64,000 nt of DNA from Verrucomicrobiales bacterium (GTDB taxonomy: Bacteria > Verrucomicrobiota > Verrucomicrobiia > Verrucomicrobiales > DEV007). Of the stretch, positions 8,974-17,269 are shown in pieces. A program made the translations under genes and the position numbers. Each line of letters opens with the position of its first letter. Positions within the stretch are counted from its first letter, which is position 1. The stretch is from contig JAEUHH010000055.1 of assembly GCA_016795505.1 (NCBI GenBank), forward strand, positions 62,001 to 126,000, read 5' to 3'. The notes under the pieces were generated by a model. That model ran no database searches. It was not told the DNA's origin and worked only from the letters and a program-made list of their open reading frames with translations.

Positions 8974-10026
8974 TCAGTAGGACTGGGGACGGCTGGCCGA
9001 GGCCTTGCGGAGCCGGTCCATGATGGCGGCGCCGACCCCGCGGTCGGGCACGGGCTCGGCGATGATCTCATCGACATCGCCGGCGCGGTCAAGCTGCCGC
9101 AGCAGGTGGAAAAAGCGCACGCCGGCCTCGGGCAGTTTTCCCGATCCGGGACTGAGCACGGCGACCTGGGTCCAGGGGGCGAGGTCGAGGTAGCCGTCCT
9201 CTTCCTCCCCGCGATAGCTCAGCAAGCCGTAGCGCAGACCGGGCTCGGGACGGAAAGCCGCGGGCGAATCGAGCAGCCGCAGGGGCTTGCCGGGCGCGTA
9301 GTGGCTTTGCAACATGCCGGGAGCCTCGGGGGCATTGGCTTCGACCGATTCGTTGCGCCGCTCCTTGGCGATTTTGCCGAAGGGCTTCAGGTGATCGGCC
9401 GTCACCGGTCCGGCGCGGAGGATGTGGATGCGCGGCTTGGGCGAGGCGGGTTCGAGTCGGATGATGGTGGACTCGAGTCCACAGGAGCAGGCCCCACCAT
9501 CGACGATCAGCGGGATGCGGCCCTGGAGTTCCTCCTGCACCGCCGCGGCGGATGTCGGGCTCATGCGGCCGAAGCGGTTCGCGCTCGGAGCGGCGATGGG
9601 CCGGTCGAGCTCTTTCACGATGCGCTTGAAAATAGGATGATTGCTCACCCGCACCGCCACAGTGGGCAGGCCGGAAGTAACGATGTCGGGAACGCGATCG
9701 GTTTTTGGCAACACCAGCGTGAGCGGTCCCGGCCAGAAGGTCTCCGTGAGGCGGGCGATGACTTCCTCCAGCCCGGCGGGAATGGTCGCCACCTGGGTGA
9801 GCCATTTCCGGTGCGGCAGGTGGACGATGAGAGGATCGAAGGCCGGCCGTTCCTTGGCTTCGAACACTTTGGCCACAGCGACCGGGTCGAGGGCATCGGC
9901 TCCGAGCCCATAAACCGTCTCGGTCGGCAGGGCGACCACATCCCCCTGCCGGAGATGGAGCACGGCCCGGTTCACCGCTTCCTTGGCGGCCGGTTCATGG
10001 TCGGTTCGGGCAATCTGGGTCAGCAT
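8974..10026 (-). CDS. L-threonylcarbamoyladenylate synthase (Sua5/TsaC family)
   Basis: A 350-residue protein with an N-terminal YrdC-like domain. Motifs are ALPTETVYGLGADA near residue 33, FDPLIVHLP, PSANRFGRMSPTSAAAV near 140 and GLESTIIRL. A C-terminal Sua5 domain follows (SHYAPGKPLRLLDSP...). The enzyme makes threonylcarbamoyl-AMP from Thr, bicarbonate and ATP for t6A37 modification of ANN-decoding tRNAs. The length fits Sua5 rather than short TsaC. The start is placed at 10026 (MLTQIARTD...), since an upstream extension to 10116 would run up to the terminator of the next gene. Confidence 0.92.
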   Translation of the reverse strand: MLTQIARTDHEPAAKEAVNRAVLHLRQGDVVALPTETVYGLGADALDPVAVAKVFEAKERPAFDPLIVHLPHRKWLTQVATIPAGLEEVIARLTETFWPGPLTLVLPKTDRVPDIVTSGLPTVAVRVSNHPIFKRIVKELDRPIAAPSANRFGRMSPTSAAAVQEELQGRIPLIVDGGACSCGLESTIIRLEPASPKPRIHILRAGPVTADHLKPFGKIAKERRNESVEANAPEAPGMLQSHYAPGKPLRLLDSPAAFRPEPGLRYGLLSYRGEEEDGYLDLAPWTQVAVLSPGSGKLPEAGVRFFHLLRQLDRAGDVDEIIAEPVPDRGVGAAIMDRLRKASASRPQSY

Positions 10027-10133
10027 GCGGAGCAATCGAGAATTCGTGGGAAAGCCGGCAACGGTAGCGCGAATCCCGCGGAAGTCACCCGTTTCACGAA
10101 AAGGCCGCCGCCCCACGTTCAGCGGAAAATGCG

Positions 10134-10167
10134 AAAGCCGCCCGGACCTGAGGATCCGGGCGGCTTT
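10134..10167 (-). terminator. Intrinsic terminator after the Gfo/Idh/MocA gene
   Basis: A 13-bp perfect stem AAAGCCGCCCGGA / TCCGGGCGGCTTT with an 8-nt loop lies 37 bp downstream of the oxidoreductase stop codon on the minus strand. The T-run is short, so termination in either direction is possible. Confidence 0.75.
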
Positions 10168-10203
10168 GCAAAGCGGGCGTCGGGATGGCGACGGGCAGGG
10201 CGA

Positions 10204-11655
10204 TCAATACTCGCGATCTTTCTTGATGCCCGGCTCGGGAATGGGATAGCGGCCGTTCTCGTCGGGCATCAGGGGCGAATCGCTCTCCATGGTGAGCATT
10301 TCGACGCCGGGAGCCATGACATGCTGGCTGTTCAGCATCTGCTCGTAGGTGACTTCCTGCCCGGTGTGGGCGGCCATGCGGCCCATCGAGGTCACCACGC
10401 TCGCAGCCACGCCGCGCTCGACTTCGTTGTGCGGCTTGTTGTTGCGGATGGCGTCGATCATCACTTCCCACTCAATGTCGTAGGGATTGCCCTCCAAGCT
10501 TTCGCCGCGGGGACCGGTCGGGAAGGACCAGAGGAGATTCTCGGGCTTGCCGCGCCAGTTCAGGTCGATCTTCTGGTCGGAATAGAGCCGCGAGCGGGCG
10601 GGCACGTGGCCGGAGGCCGAAATGACGGCCGACCCCTTCGTCCCGTGGGCATAGGCGGCGAACTCCTGTTTGCAGCCGGCCATGTTGCGGCCGTCATAGA
10701 GCATCTTGGCGCCGTCAGCGAAAGTGTACTCCACCGCGTAGCTGTCGAAGTTCTGGTCGACCGCCTCGACCTGCTTCCCGCCGATCTCAATGGTCTTGTA
10801 GTGGCGGCCACCGATGGCATGAGCCGAAACGGGCCAGGCGTTTTTCATCATGCACATCTCGTCGATGCCGTGAATAAAGAAATCGCTGAAGGAGCCGCCG
10901 CTGAGCCAGAGGAAGCTGTGGAAATTGGCGATCTGATACATCAGCTCGCTCATGCCGGTTTCATTCTTGGCGGTGAAACAGGTGCCGATGCGGCCCTGCA
11001 TGCGGTAGGAACGCATGAAGGTGATGTCACCGATGGCACCGTCTTCGATCCGCTTTTTCAGTTCGTTGCGGGACTTGCAGTGGCGGCACATCAGTCCGAC
11101 GCCCACCTTGAGATTCTTGGCCTTCGCCTTCTCATTCAGCTCCAGCATTTTCCGGGAGGAAAAGCCATCGGGCGTGACCGGCTTTTCCATGAACACGTTC
11201 AGCCCCTTCTCGATGGCATACTCGAACATGGGCCAGCGGAAGGCGCAAGGCGTGGTCAGGATCACGATGTCGCCGGGCTTCAGCGCATCCATCGCGTGGC
11301 GATAGCCGTCGAAGCCGATGAACTTGCGGTCGGCCGACACGTCGATCCGGTCGCCGACCTGCGGGTCCTTCGAGAGGGCCTCGTAGCTGTTGTTCAGCTT
11401 GTTCTCGAAGACGTCCGCCATGGCATGCAGCTTGATCGGGCCGAGCGAACCCGACACGGAGAGGGCGTTTTTCACCGCGCCGGTGCCGCGGCCGCCGCAG
11501 CCGACCAGGGAAAGCTGCACGGTGTTATTCTCCTGGGCGAAGACATGCGGGATGCTGACTCCCGCCAGGGCGGAGGCAGCGGCGAGTTGGCCACCGGTCT
11601 TGAGGATGTCGCGACGGGTGGGAATGACGGGGCTTTGCGGGGAATTTTCGCTCAT
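10204..11655 (-). CDS. Tat-exported Gfo/Idh/MocA family oxidoreductase
   Basis: A 483-residue protein with a twin-arginine signal (TRRDILKTGGQLAAASALAG, about residues 12-31). A Rossmann domain follows (VQLSLVGCGGRGTGAVKNAL) with the family motif EKPVTPDG near residue 150 and a C-terminal GFO/IDH/MocA beta domain. Export of such NAD(P)-dependent enzymes with bound cofactor is typical in Planctomycetes and Verrucomicrobiota, where they are thought to act on sugars or glycosides. The substrate is unknown. The gene is monocistronic, followed by a clear terminator and divergent from the DUF1800 gene. Confidence 0.9.
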   Translation of the reverse strand: MSENSPQSPVIPTRRDILKTGGQLAAASALAGVSIPHVFAQENNTVQLSLVGCGGRGTGAVKNALSVSGSLGPIKLHAMADVFENKLNNSYEALSKDPQVGDRIDVSADRKFIGFDGYRHAMDALKPGDIVILTTPCAFRWPMFEYAIEKGLNVFMEKPVTPDGFSSRKMLELNEKAKAKNLKVGVGLMCRHCKSRNELKKRIEDGAIGDITFMRSYRMQGRIGTCFTAKNETGMSELMYQIANFHSFLWLSGGSFSDFFIHGIDEMCMMKNAWPVSAHAIGGRHYKTIEIGGKQVEAVDQNFDSYAVEYTFADGAKMLYDGRNMAGCKQEFAAYAHGTKGSAVISASGHVPARSRLYSDQKIDLNWRGKPENLLWSFPTGPRGESLEGNPYDIEWEVMIDAIRNNKPHNEVERGVAASVVTSMGRMAAHTGQEVTYEQMLNSQHVMAPGVEMLTMESDSPLMPDENGRYPIPEPGIKKDREY

Positions 11656-11799
11656 GGGCCAACCCTAACCGGCGCCGAGCCGGGGTGTCAACTCCCCGAA
11701 ATCGCCACCAACCCGACGAGCGGGAGAGCGGGACCCTTGCCGAAAAAGATAAAGAAATGCCGCTTGACGAATTATGATAATTATAATACCCCTCCCCTC

Positions 11800-13851
11800 A
11801 TGCGCCGTTTCCTCCACCCCTCGCCTGGCGTTTTCCGGACACTCGCCCTTGCCCTCGCCGGTCTCGGATCACTGGCTCATCCCCTCGCGGGTCAGGAGAC
11901 GACTCCGGTCGACATCCTGGTCGTCGACCAGCTGATGTGGGAGAACTGGCCCGACCCCGGCGTCATCGCCATTCGCCGTCCCGTCGCCAACGGTGATCTC
12001 ACGGTGAACTTTTCCCTCTCGGGAACCGCCGTCCGGGATCAGGACTACACCCTGACGACGCCGGGCACCTCCATCACGCTGCCCGATGGCATCCGGGAAG
12101 TCTGGCTGACCTTTCAGCCACTGGCAGACGCCGTCGCCGAAAAGCCGGAGATCATCTCTGTCACGCTGCTGCCTGGATCGGGCTATACCATTCCGGCCAC
12201 CACCACGCTGCGGAGCGCCCTGCTGGGCCTCTATGACTCGGGGCTGAAGCCCGGAGCCAAGGAAGCCACCCGCTTCCTCTGGCAGGCGGCATTCGGCCCG
12301 AGTTCGGACCATCCGCGGGACGCCGACATCGTGTCCGAATCGGTCGAGCGGGTGATGTCCATCGGCTTTGAGCGGTGGATCGACCTTCAGTTCCGCATCA
12401 AGCCCCGCTATCACCGCCCCATCATCGACGCCATGATCAAGTCCGGGAAGCCGGTCTACTGGGATGCCAAGATGAAACCGTGGTGGGAGCGCGCCATCGG
12501 TCCCACCGCCGTCGATCCGCTCCGCCAGCGGGTGGCCTTCGCCCTGAGCCAGATTTTCGTCATCTCCGACCGGCAGGAGACCCTCAGCAACCAGCCACGC
12601 GGCATGGTGGCCTACTACGACATGCTGGTGGCCGGCGCCTTCGGCAATGCCCGCGACCTCATCCGCAATGTGTCGCTGCATCCCTGCATGGGGCTCTACC
12701 TCAGCCACCTCAAGAATCGCAAGGCCGACCCCATAGCGGGCACCTTTCCCGACGAGAACTTCGCCCGGGAGCTGATGCAGCTCTTCACCATCGGGTTGTG
12801 GCAACTGAATCCCGATGGCACGCCCGTCCTCGATGATCAGGGCAATCCCATCCCGACCTACGACAACGAAGACATCACTGAATTCGCCCGCGTCTTCACC
12901 GGTCTCAGCTTTGGCGGCCCTGGCGGCACCCAGTTCTGGTGGCCGGAGGAAAACTGGCTCTACCCCATGCGATTCTGGGACGAGTATCACGATCTGGGCT
13001 CCAAGCGCCTCCTCAATGGCGTCGTGATCCCCGCCCGCTCGGCAGCCAGCCCGGATCGCGGCGCCGCCGGCATGGCCGACATCGAGGTCGCGATCGACTG
13101 CCTGTTCAATCATCCGAACACCGGGCCTTTCCTGTCCAAGCAACTGATCCAGCGCCTCGTGACCTCCAATCCCTGCCCCGCCTATGTCGGCCGGGTCTCC
13201 GCGGCCTTTGCCAACAACGGCTACGGGGTGCGGGGGGACATGAAGGCCGTCATCAAGGCCATCCTCCTCGATCCCGAGGCACGGGCCTACTCCAATCTGG
13301 CCGACCCCGCCTACGGAAAGATGCGCGAGCCCTACCTGCGCACCGTCTCGCTCGCCCGCGCCTTCAACGCCCGAGCCGCCAGCCGCATCTATGAGCTGTC
13401 CTATCTGGATGAGATTCATTTCCAGCAGCCCTACTCCAGCCCCAGCGTGTTCAACTTCTTCCGCCCCGGCTACACGCCCGCCGGTCCCCTCAGCGATGCC
13501 GGACTGGTGGCTCCCGAGTTTCAGGTGTTGAATTCCGTCACATCCATCACCATTCCAAACTACTATTTCAATGCGGTGCGCTGGGGCTTCAACCGGTGGG
13601 GCCACGAAGATCCCCGCATGTTGGTCATGCCACAGCTCGCGCCGGAATTTGCCCTCTGGAATGACATCCCCGGCCTCCTCCGGCGTCTGGATCTGGTTCT
13701 CACCGGCAGCACGCTCGATCCCATCCAGCACCAGACCATCCGCGAAGCCGTTGAGGCCATCGACAGCGACCACTGGGACTGGCAGCGCGAGCGGATCTAC
13801 ACGGCCATTTACCTCATGTCCACCCTGCCGGAATCGGCTATCCAACGATGA
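11800..13851 (+). CDS. DUF1800 domain secreted protein
   Basis: A 683-residue protein with a signal peptide ending near ...LAHPLAG, a Calx-beta-like N-terminal beta domain (VAIRRP...GTAVRDQDYTL), and a DUF1800 domain from about residue 140. Hallmarks are AFALSQIFVIS, the FPDENFARELMQLFTIGLW motif near residue 320 and the C-terminal QPYSSPSVFNFFRPGY. The frame is open far upstream on this strand, but that part is opposite the oxidoreductase, tsaC and murJ genes and is not coding. DUF1800 proteins pair with DUF1501 proteins, as here, where the stop overlaps the next start in ATGA. The biochemical function is unknown. Confidence 0.9.
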   Translation: MRRFLHPSPGVFRTLALALAGLGSLAHPLAGQETTPVDILVVDQLMWENWPDPGVIAIRRPVANGDLTVNFSLSGTAVRDQDYTLTTPGTSITLPDGIREVWLTFQPLADAVAEKPEIISVTLLPGSGYTIPATTTLRSALLGLYDSGLKPGAKEATRFLWQAAFGPSSDHPRDADIVSESVERVMSIGFERWIDLQFRIKPRYHRPIIDAMIKSGKPVYWDAKMKPWWERAIGPTAVDPLRQRVAFALSQIFVISDRQETLSNQPRGMVAYYDMLVAGAFGNARDLIRNVSLHPCMGLYLSHLKNRKADPIAGTFPDENFARELMQLFTIGLWQLNPDGTPVLDDQGNPIPTYDNEDITEFARVFTGLSFGGPGGTQFWWPEENWLYPMRFWDEYHDLGSKRLLNGVVIPARSAASPDRGAAGMADIEVAIDCLFNHPNTGPFLSKQLIQRLVTSNPCPAYVGRVSAAFANNGYGVRGDMKAVIKAILLDPEARAYSNLADPAYGKMREPYLRTVSLARAFNARAASRIYELSYLDEIHFQQPYSSPSVFNFFRPGYTPAGPLSDAGLVAPEFQVLNSVTSITIPNYYFNAVRWGFNRWGHEDPRMLVMPQLAPEFALWNDIPGLLRRLDLVLTGSTLDPIQHQTIREAVEAIDSDHWDWQRERIYTAIYLMSTLPESAIQR

Positions 13852-15266
13852 CTTTCCCACCCGGTACCGCCATGACTCGCCCTGCCTCCCGTCGCCAATT
13901 TTTCAAACAAGCCGGCCTCACGCTGCCGGCGCTGCAAGCCCTCCTCAATCTCCGCCTCGCCGGCGGTCTCGCCTCGGCGGCGGAATCACCACCGGGAGAC
14001 TACCGCGCCTTGGTGTGCCTCTTTTTTCCTGGAGGAATTGATTCGTTCAACTTGCTCGTCCCCCGCGGTGCCTCTGAATACGCCGACTACGCCGCCATCC
14101 GGCAGGACCTCGCCCTCGCCCGCGACAGCCTGTTGCCTCTCACGCCTGCGACCAGCCCGGGCCTTGAGCTGGGCCTCCACCCGGGCATGAGCGGCATCCG
14201 GACGCTGTTCCAGGAAGGTTCGGCCGCTTTCCTCGCCAATGTCGGCACGCTGACCGATCCCATCACGAAGGCTCAGTTCGAAGCCGGACAGGGACGACAG
14301 CCACTCGGCCTGTTTTCGCACTCCGACCAGATCGAACAGTGGCAGACCTCCCTCACGGAAAGCCGCTCCGCCCGCGGATGGGCCGGACGGGCCGCCGATC
14401 TGCTGGAAAGCCTGAACGCCTCCCAGAACGTGCCGATGAACATCTCCCTCGCCGGCACCAACGTCTGGCAGAGTGGCCAGAATGCCATCGAATACACCGT
14501 CAACGCCTGGGGTGCGGAGAGCCTGCGCGGCTACGATCCGGCCGAGACCAGCCCGTGGAGCCTCACGCCCATCCGCACCCGGGCCGTCGACGAACATCTG
14601 GCCGTCGGCTACGACCATCTCATCACCGAGGCATTTCAGAAGAAGAAAACCGAGGCCATGGCCGCCTACGCGCAGTACAACGAAGCCACCGAGGCGGTCA
14701 GTCTGCCGGAGTCGGTCACCTGGCCCGATTCCTGGTTCTCCCGGCAGATGCAGCGCATCGCCCGCTCCATCGCCAGCCACAACGCACTCGGCCATCGCCG
14801 ACAGACTTTCTTTGTCCAGTATGGTGGTTGGGACCACCATGACGAGGTGCTTCGCAACATGGGCGGTCAGGTGCCGGGATTCGACGCGGTGGTGCTCGCC
14901 TTTCAGCGCACCCTGCAGGCCCTCGGCTTGGATCAATCGGTCACGCTGTTCACCGCCTCGGACTTCGGCCGCACGCTCACCTCGAATGGCGCCGGCAGCG
15001 ACCATGCCTGGGGCGGCAATCACTTCGTCGTCGGCGGTGCGGTGCGGGGCAACCGGATCTATGGCGACTATCCCGACCTCTACGAGGACAATCCGCTCGA
15101 TGTCGGACGCGGCCGCCTGATCCCCACCACCAGCGTGGACAGTTACTTCGCCGAACTCGCCCTTTGGTTCGGCGTGCCCCGCAGCGACCTAGCCACCGTG
15201 CTGCCGAACATCGGCACCTTCTTTTCACCCGGATCGGGAGGCACGCCGGTCGGCTTCCTCGCCTGA
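13848..15266 (+). CDS. DUF1501 domain secreted protein (partner of DUF1800)
   Basis: A 472-residue protein with a Tat-like signal (SRRQFFKQAGLTLPALQALL). The DUF1501 domain is related to the alkaline phosphatase/sulfatase superfamily; FFPGGIDSFNLLVP, QYGGWDHHDEVL and ASDFGRTLTSNGAGSDHAWG hold the conserved Asp and His residues. The start at 13848 overlaps the stop of the DUF1800 gene by 4 bp, which implies translational coupling. An alternative ATG at 13872 sits closer to the RR motif. The two proteins are presumed to act together outside the cytoplasm. Their substrate is unknown. Confidence 0.9.
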   Translation: MTFPPGTAMTRPASRRQFFKQAGLTLPALQALLNLRLAGGLASAAESPPGDYRALVCLFFPGGIDSFNLLVPRGASEYADYAAIRQDLALARDSLLPLTPATSPGLELGLHPGMSGIRTLFQEGSAAFLANVGTLTDPITKAQFEAGQGRQPLGLFSHSDQIEQWQTSLTESRSARGWAGRAADLLESLNASQNVPMNISLAGTNVWQSGQNAIEYTVNAWGAESLRGYDPAETSPWSLTPIRTRAVDEHLAVGYDHLITEAFQKKKTEAMAAYAQYNEATEAVSLPESVTWPDSWFSRQMQRIARSIASHNALGHRRQTFFVQYGGWDHHDEVLRNMGGQVPGFDAVVLAFQRTLQALGLDQSVTLFTASDFGRTLTSNGAGSDHAWGGNHFVVGGAVRGNRIYGDYPDLYEDNPLDVGRGRLIPTTSVDSYFAELALWFGVPRSDLATVLPNIGTFFSPGSGGTPVGFLA

Positions 15267-15272
15267 TCCGCC

Positions 15273-15812
15273 ATGGGGCAGCGGCTTTCCATCGCCACTG
15301 GAGCCATCGTCGTCGCGATCACCGTCGGCTGGCTGATTCTCGGGAGAAATCAGCCGCCAAAAAGCCATCCTTCTGTCACATTCAAGCCGGAAGCCGGCAC
15401 CTCGTCAGCGGCGGTGACCCTTTCCGAGCCGCCCGCCCCATCCCCCGCCCCGGCAACGGACTCTGCCGGCTCGCCTCTGGCCACCCGGCTTCTCGATCCT
15501 GGTCTGACTGCCGCGGACGATGTCGAAAATCTCCGCCAGCTCGCCGGGCAATACTTCACCGCCCTGCAGCAGATTCCCGGACCGCCCATCGGCGACAACA
15601 TCGACCTGACCAAAGCCCTCACCGGCTCCAATCCCCTGAAACTCGCGCCCCTGCCCCCCGGCCACCGCGCCATCGATGCCACCGGCCGGATCGTGGATCG
15701 CTGGGGCACTCCCTACCATGTCCATGCCCGCAGTGCCCGGGTCCTGACCATCCGGTCGGCCGGTCCGGACCGCCGCCTCTTCACCGACGACGACCTGGTC
15801 GCCGGTGAATGA
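15273..15812 (+). CDS. Small membrane-anchored protein with pseudopilin-like C-terminus
   Basis: A 179-residue protein with one N-terminal membrane segment (IATGAIVVAITVGWLILG), a Pro/Ala/Ser-rich linker and a compact C-terminal domain. The C-terminal part (IVDRWGTPYHVHARSARVLT followed by RSAGPDRRLFTDDDLV) closely resembles the calcium-binding end of GspG-type major pseudopilins (D.WG.PY...S.GPD...TDDD), although the N-terminal prepilin motif is absent. It is 7 bp after the DUF1501 gene, so it is probably the third gene of the DUF1800-DUF1501 operon and may assist that pair. The function is not established. Confidence 0.8.
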   Translation: MGQRLSIATGAIVVAITVGWLILGRNQPPKSHPSVTFKPEAGTSSAAVTLSEPPAPSPAPATDSAGSPLATRLLDPGLTAADDVENLRQLAGQYFTALQQIPGPPIGDNIDLTKALTGSNPLKLAPLPPGHRAIDATGRIVDRWGTPYHVHARSARVLTIRSAGPDRRLFTDDDLVAGE

Positions 15813-15823
15813 ATGTTTTCTTA

Positions 15824-17269
15824 CTAAGCCAATATCTCCCGGATCACATGCCCGTGCACATCTGTGAGCCGGCGATCCAGCGAGTCTTGGCGCACCGTCA
15901 GCCGGGTGTGATCGATGCCGAGCAGGTGCAGGATGGTCGCGTGGATGTCATAAACCTGGGTCGGATGATCGCGATCCAGCGGCTTGAAGCCCCATTGATC
16001 GCTCTCTCCGTGGGTCACGCCTCCCCTGATGCCACCGCCGGCCAGCCAGTTGGTAAACACGAACGGATTGTGATCCCGTCCCCCACCCCCCTGCGCACAG
16101 GGCATGCGGCCGAATTCCGTGGTCCACAGGATGATGGTATCCTCCAGCATCCCGCGCTGTTTCAGATCCTTGATCAGCGCCGCCGCCCCGACCGCCATGC
16201 CCGCGGCGAGCGGACCGTGATCGCGCTTCACATCTTCGTGGGAATCCCAGTTGCGCCGCGGAAACCCGTTGTCGTTGCCCGACCAGATCTGGACGAAGCG
16301 CACCCCGCGCTCCAGCAGCCGGCGGGCGATGAGGCATTTCCGACCGAAGAACTCGGTCTCCGCCTTCACGTTGATGGTCGAGTCGTCCACGCCCGGCCCC
16401 TCCGGAGCAAGACCGTAGAGATCCTTGATGTAGGACGGCTCCTTCGACACATCGAGTGCCTCGGTGGCACTGAGTTGCATCCGCGCGGCGAGCTCGTAGC
16501 TGTGGAGCCGCGCCGAAAGCCGGCTGTCATCCGTCCGCGACTCCGCGTAACTGCCATTCAGCCGCCTCAACACCTCCAGCCCCGCTGCATCGGCTTCCGG
16601 CGTGAGGTAGCCGCCGGCCGTTTTCGAGGCGAACAAATCGTCGATCGGCGTCGCCGCCCCGGGGCGGATCACCGTGCCCTGATGCTCGGCGGGCAGAAAC
16701 ATCGAAGACCAGTTCTTCGTGCCGTTCGAAGCCAGGCCGCGATGATCGGGCAGCACCACAAAGCTGGGCAGATTGTCATTCTCGGACCCCAGCGCGTAGC
16801 TCACCCACGAGCCCGCGCTCGGGAATCCGGGCCGATTGAAACCCGTCGTCTGGAGCAGCGTGCCCTGGCTGTGCACCCCCGTCTTGCCGACCACGTTGTG
16901 GATGAAGGCGATGTCGTCGACCACCCCGCCGAGCGGCGCCACGATGTCCGAGATTGCCTTGCCGCACGCTCCGTGGGGCCGGAACTCCCAATACGACTTC
17001 GTCGAGGCGCCCGGGGAGGACTGGAACAGCTCGACCCCCTCGCCGGGATCCCACTGCTGGCCGTGCTCCTTCTCGAGTTGCGGCTTGTGGTCAAACAAAT
17101 CGACATGGCTGGCCGCGCCGGCCATGAAAAACTGCACCACCCGCTTCGCCTTGGCCGGACGGTGCAGATGGCCCGAAAGCACACCGTCACGGGCGAGCAG
17201 ATCGGTCAGGGCAAGCCCGGGAAACGTGGCGGCGAGGCCGGTGAGGAAGTGGCGGCGATCAATCGACAT
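15824..17269 (-). CDS. DUF1501 domain secreted protein (partner of the cytochrome/DUF1553 protein)
   Basis: A 481-residue protein with an N-terminal Tat-like signal (MSIDRRHFLTGLAATFPGLA). A DUF1501 domain follows, with FMAGAASHVDLFDHKP, the RFVQIWSGNDNGFPRRNWDS segment and WTTEFGRMPCAQGGGGRDHN. This is the subtype that accompanies PSCyt1/DUF1549/DUF1553 proteins in Planctomycetes and Verrucomicrobiota and is distinct from the DUF1501 protein at 13.8 kb. The ATG at 17269 is preferred over a TTG two codons upstream. It overlaps the end of the upstream gene by 11 bp. Confidence 0.92.
   Translation of the reverse strand: MSIDRRHFLTGLAATFPGLALTDLLARDGVLSGHLHRPAKAKRVVQFFMAGAASHVDLFDHKPQLEKEHGQQWDPGEGVELFQSSPGASTKSYWEFRPHGACGKAISDIVAPLGGVVDDIAFIHNVVGKTGVHSQGTLLQTTGFNRPGFPSAGSWVSYALGSENDNLPSFVVLPDHRGLASNGTKNWSSMFLPAEHQGTVIRPGAATPIDDLFASKTAGGYLTPEADAAGLEVLRRLNGSYAESRTDDSRLSARLHSYELAARMQLSATEALDVSKEPSYIKDLYGLAPEGPGVDDSTINVKAETEFFGRKCLIARRLLERGVRFVQIWSGNDNGFPRRNWDSHEDVKRDHGPLAAGMAVGAAALIKDLKQRGMLEDTIILWTTEFGRMPCAQGGGGRDHNPFVFTNWLAGGGIRGGVTHGESDQWGFKPLDRDHPTQVYDIHATILHLLGIDHTRLTVRQDSLDRRLTDVHGHVIREILA

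Noticed and set aside
11764-11787. TTGACG and TATAAT as a sigma-70 promoter for the DUF1800 operon
   Set aside because: The spacing is only 12 bp, too short for a normal promoter. AT-richness is noted, but the pair is not annotated.
8575-11799. Plus-strand frame continuous with the DUF1800 gene, open for more than 3 kb upstream
   Set aside because: It lies opposite murJ, the Sua5-type gene and the Gfo/Idh gene, has no family resemblance before residue 1 of the DUF1800 protein, and is explained by high G+C codon usage of the minus-strand genes.
11869-13860. Minus-strand frame of about 660 codons opposite the DUF1800 gene
   Set aside because: The plus strand has clear DUF1800 motifs. The antisense frame has no recognisable domain.
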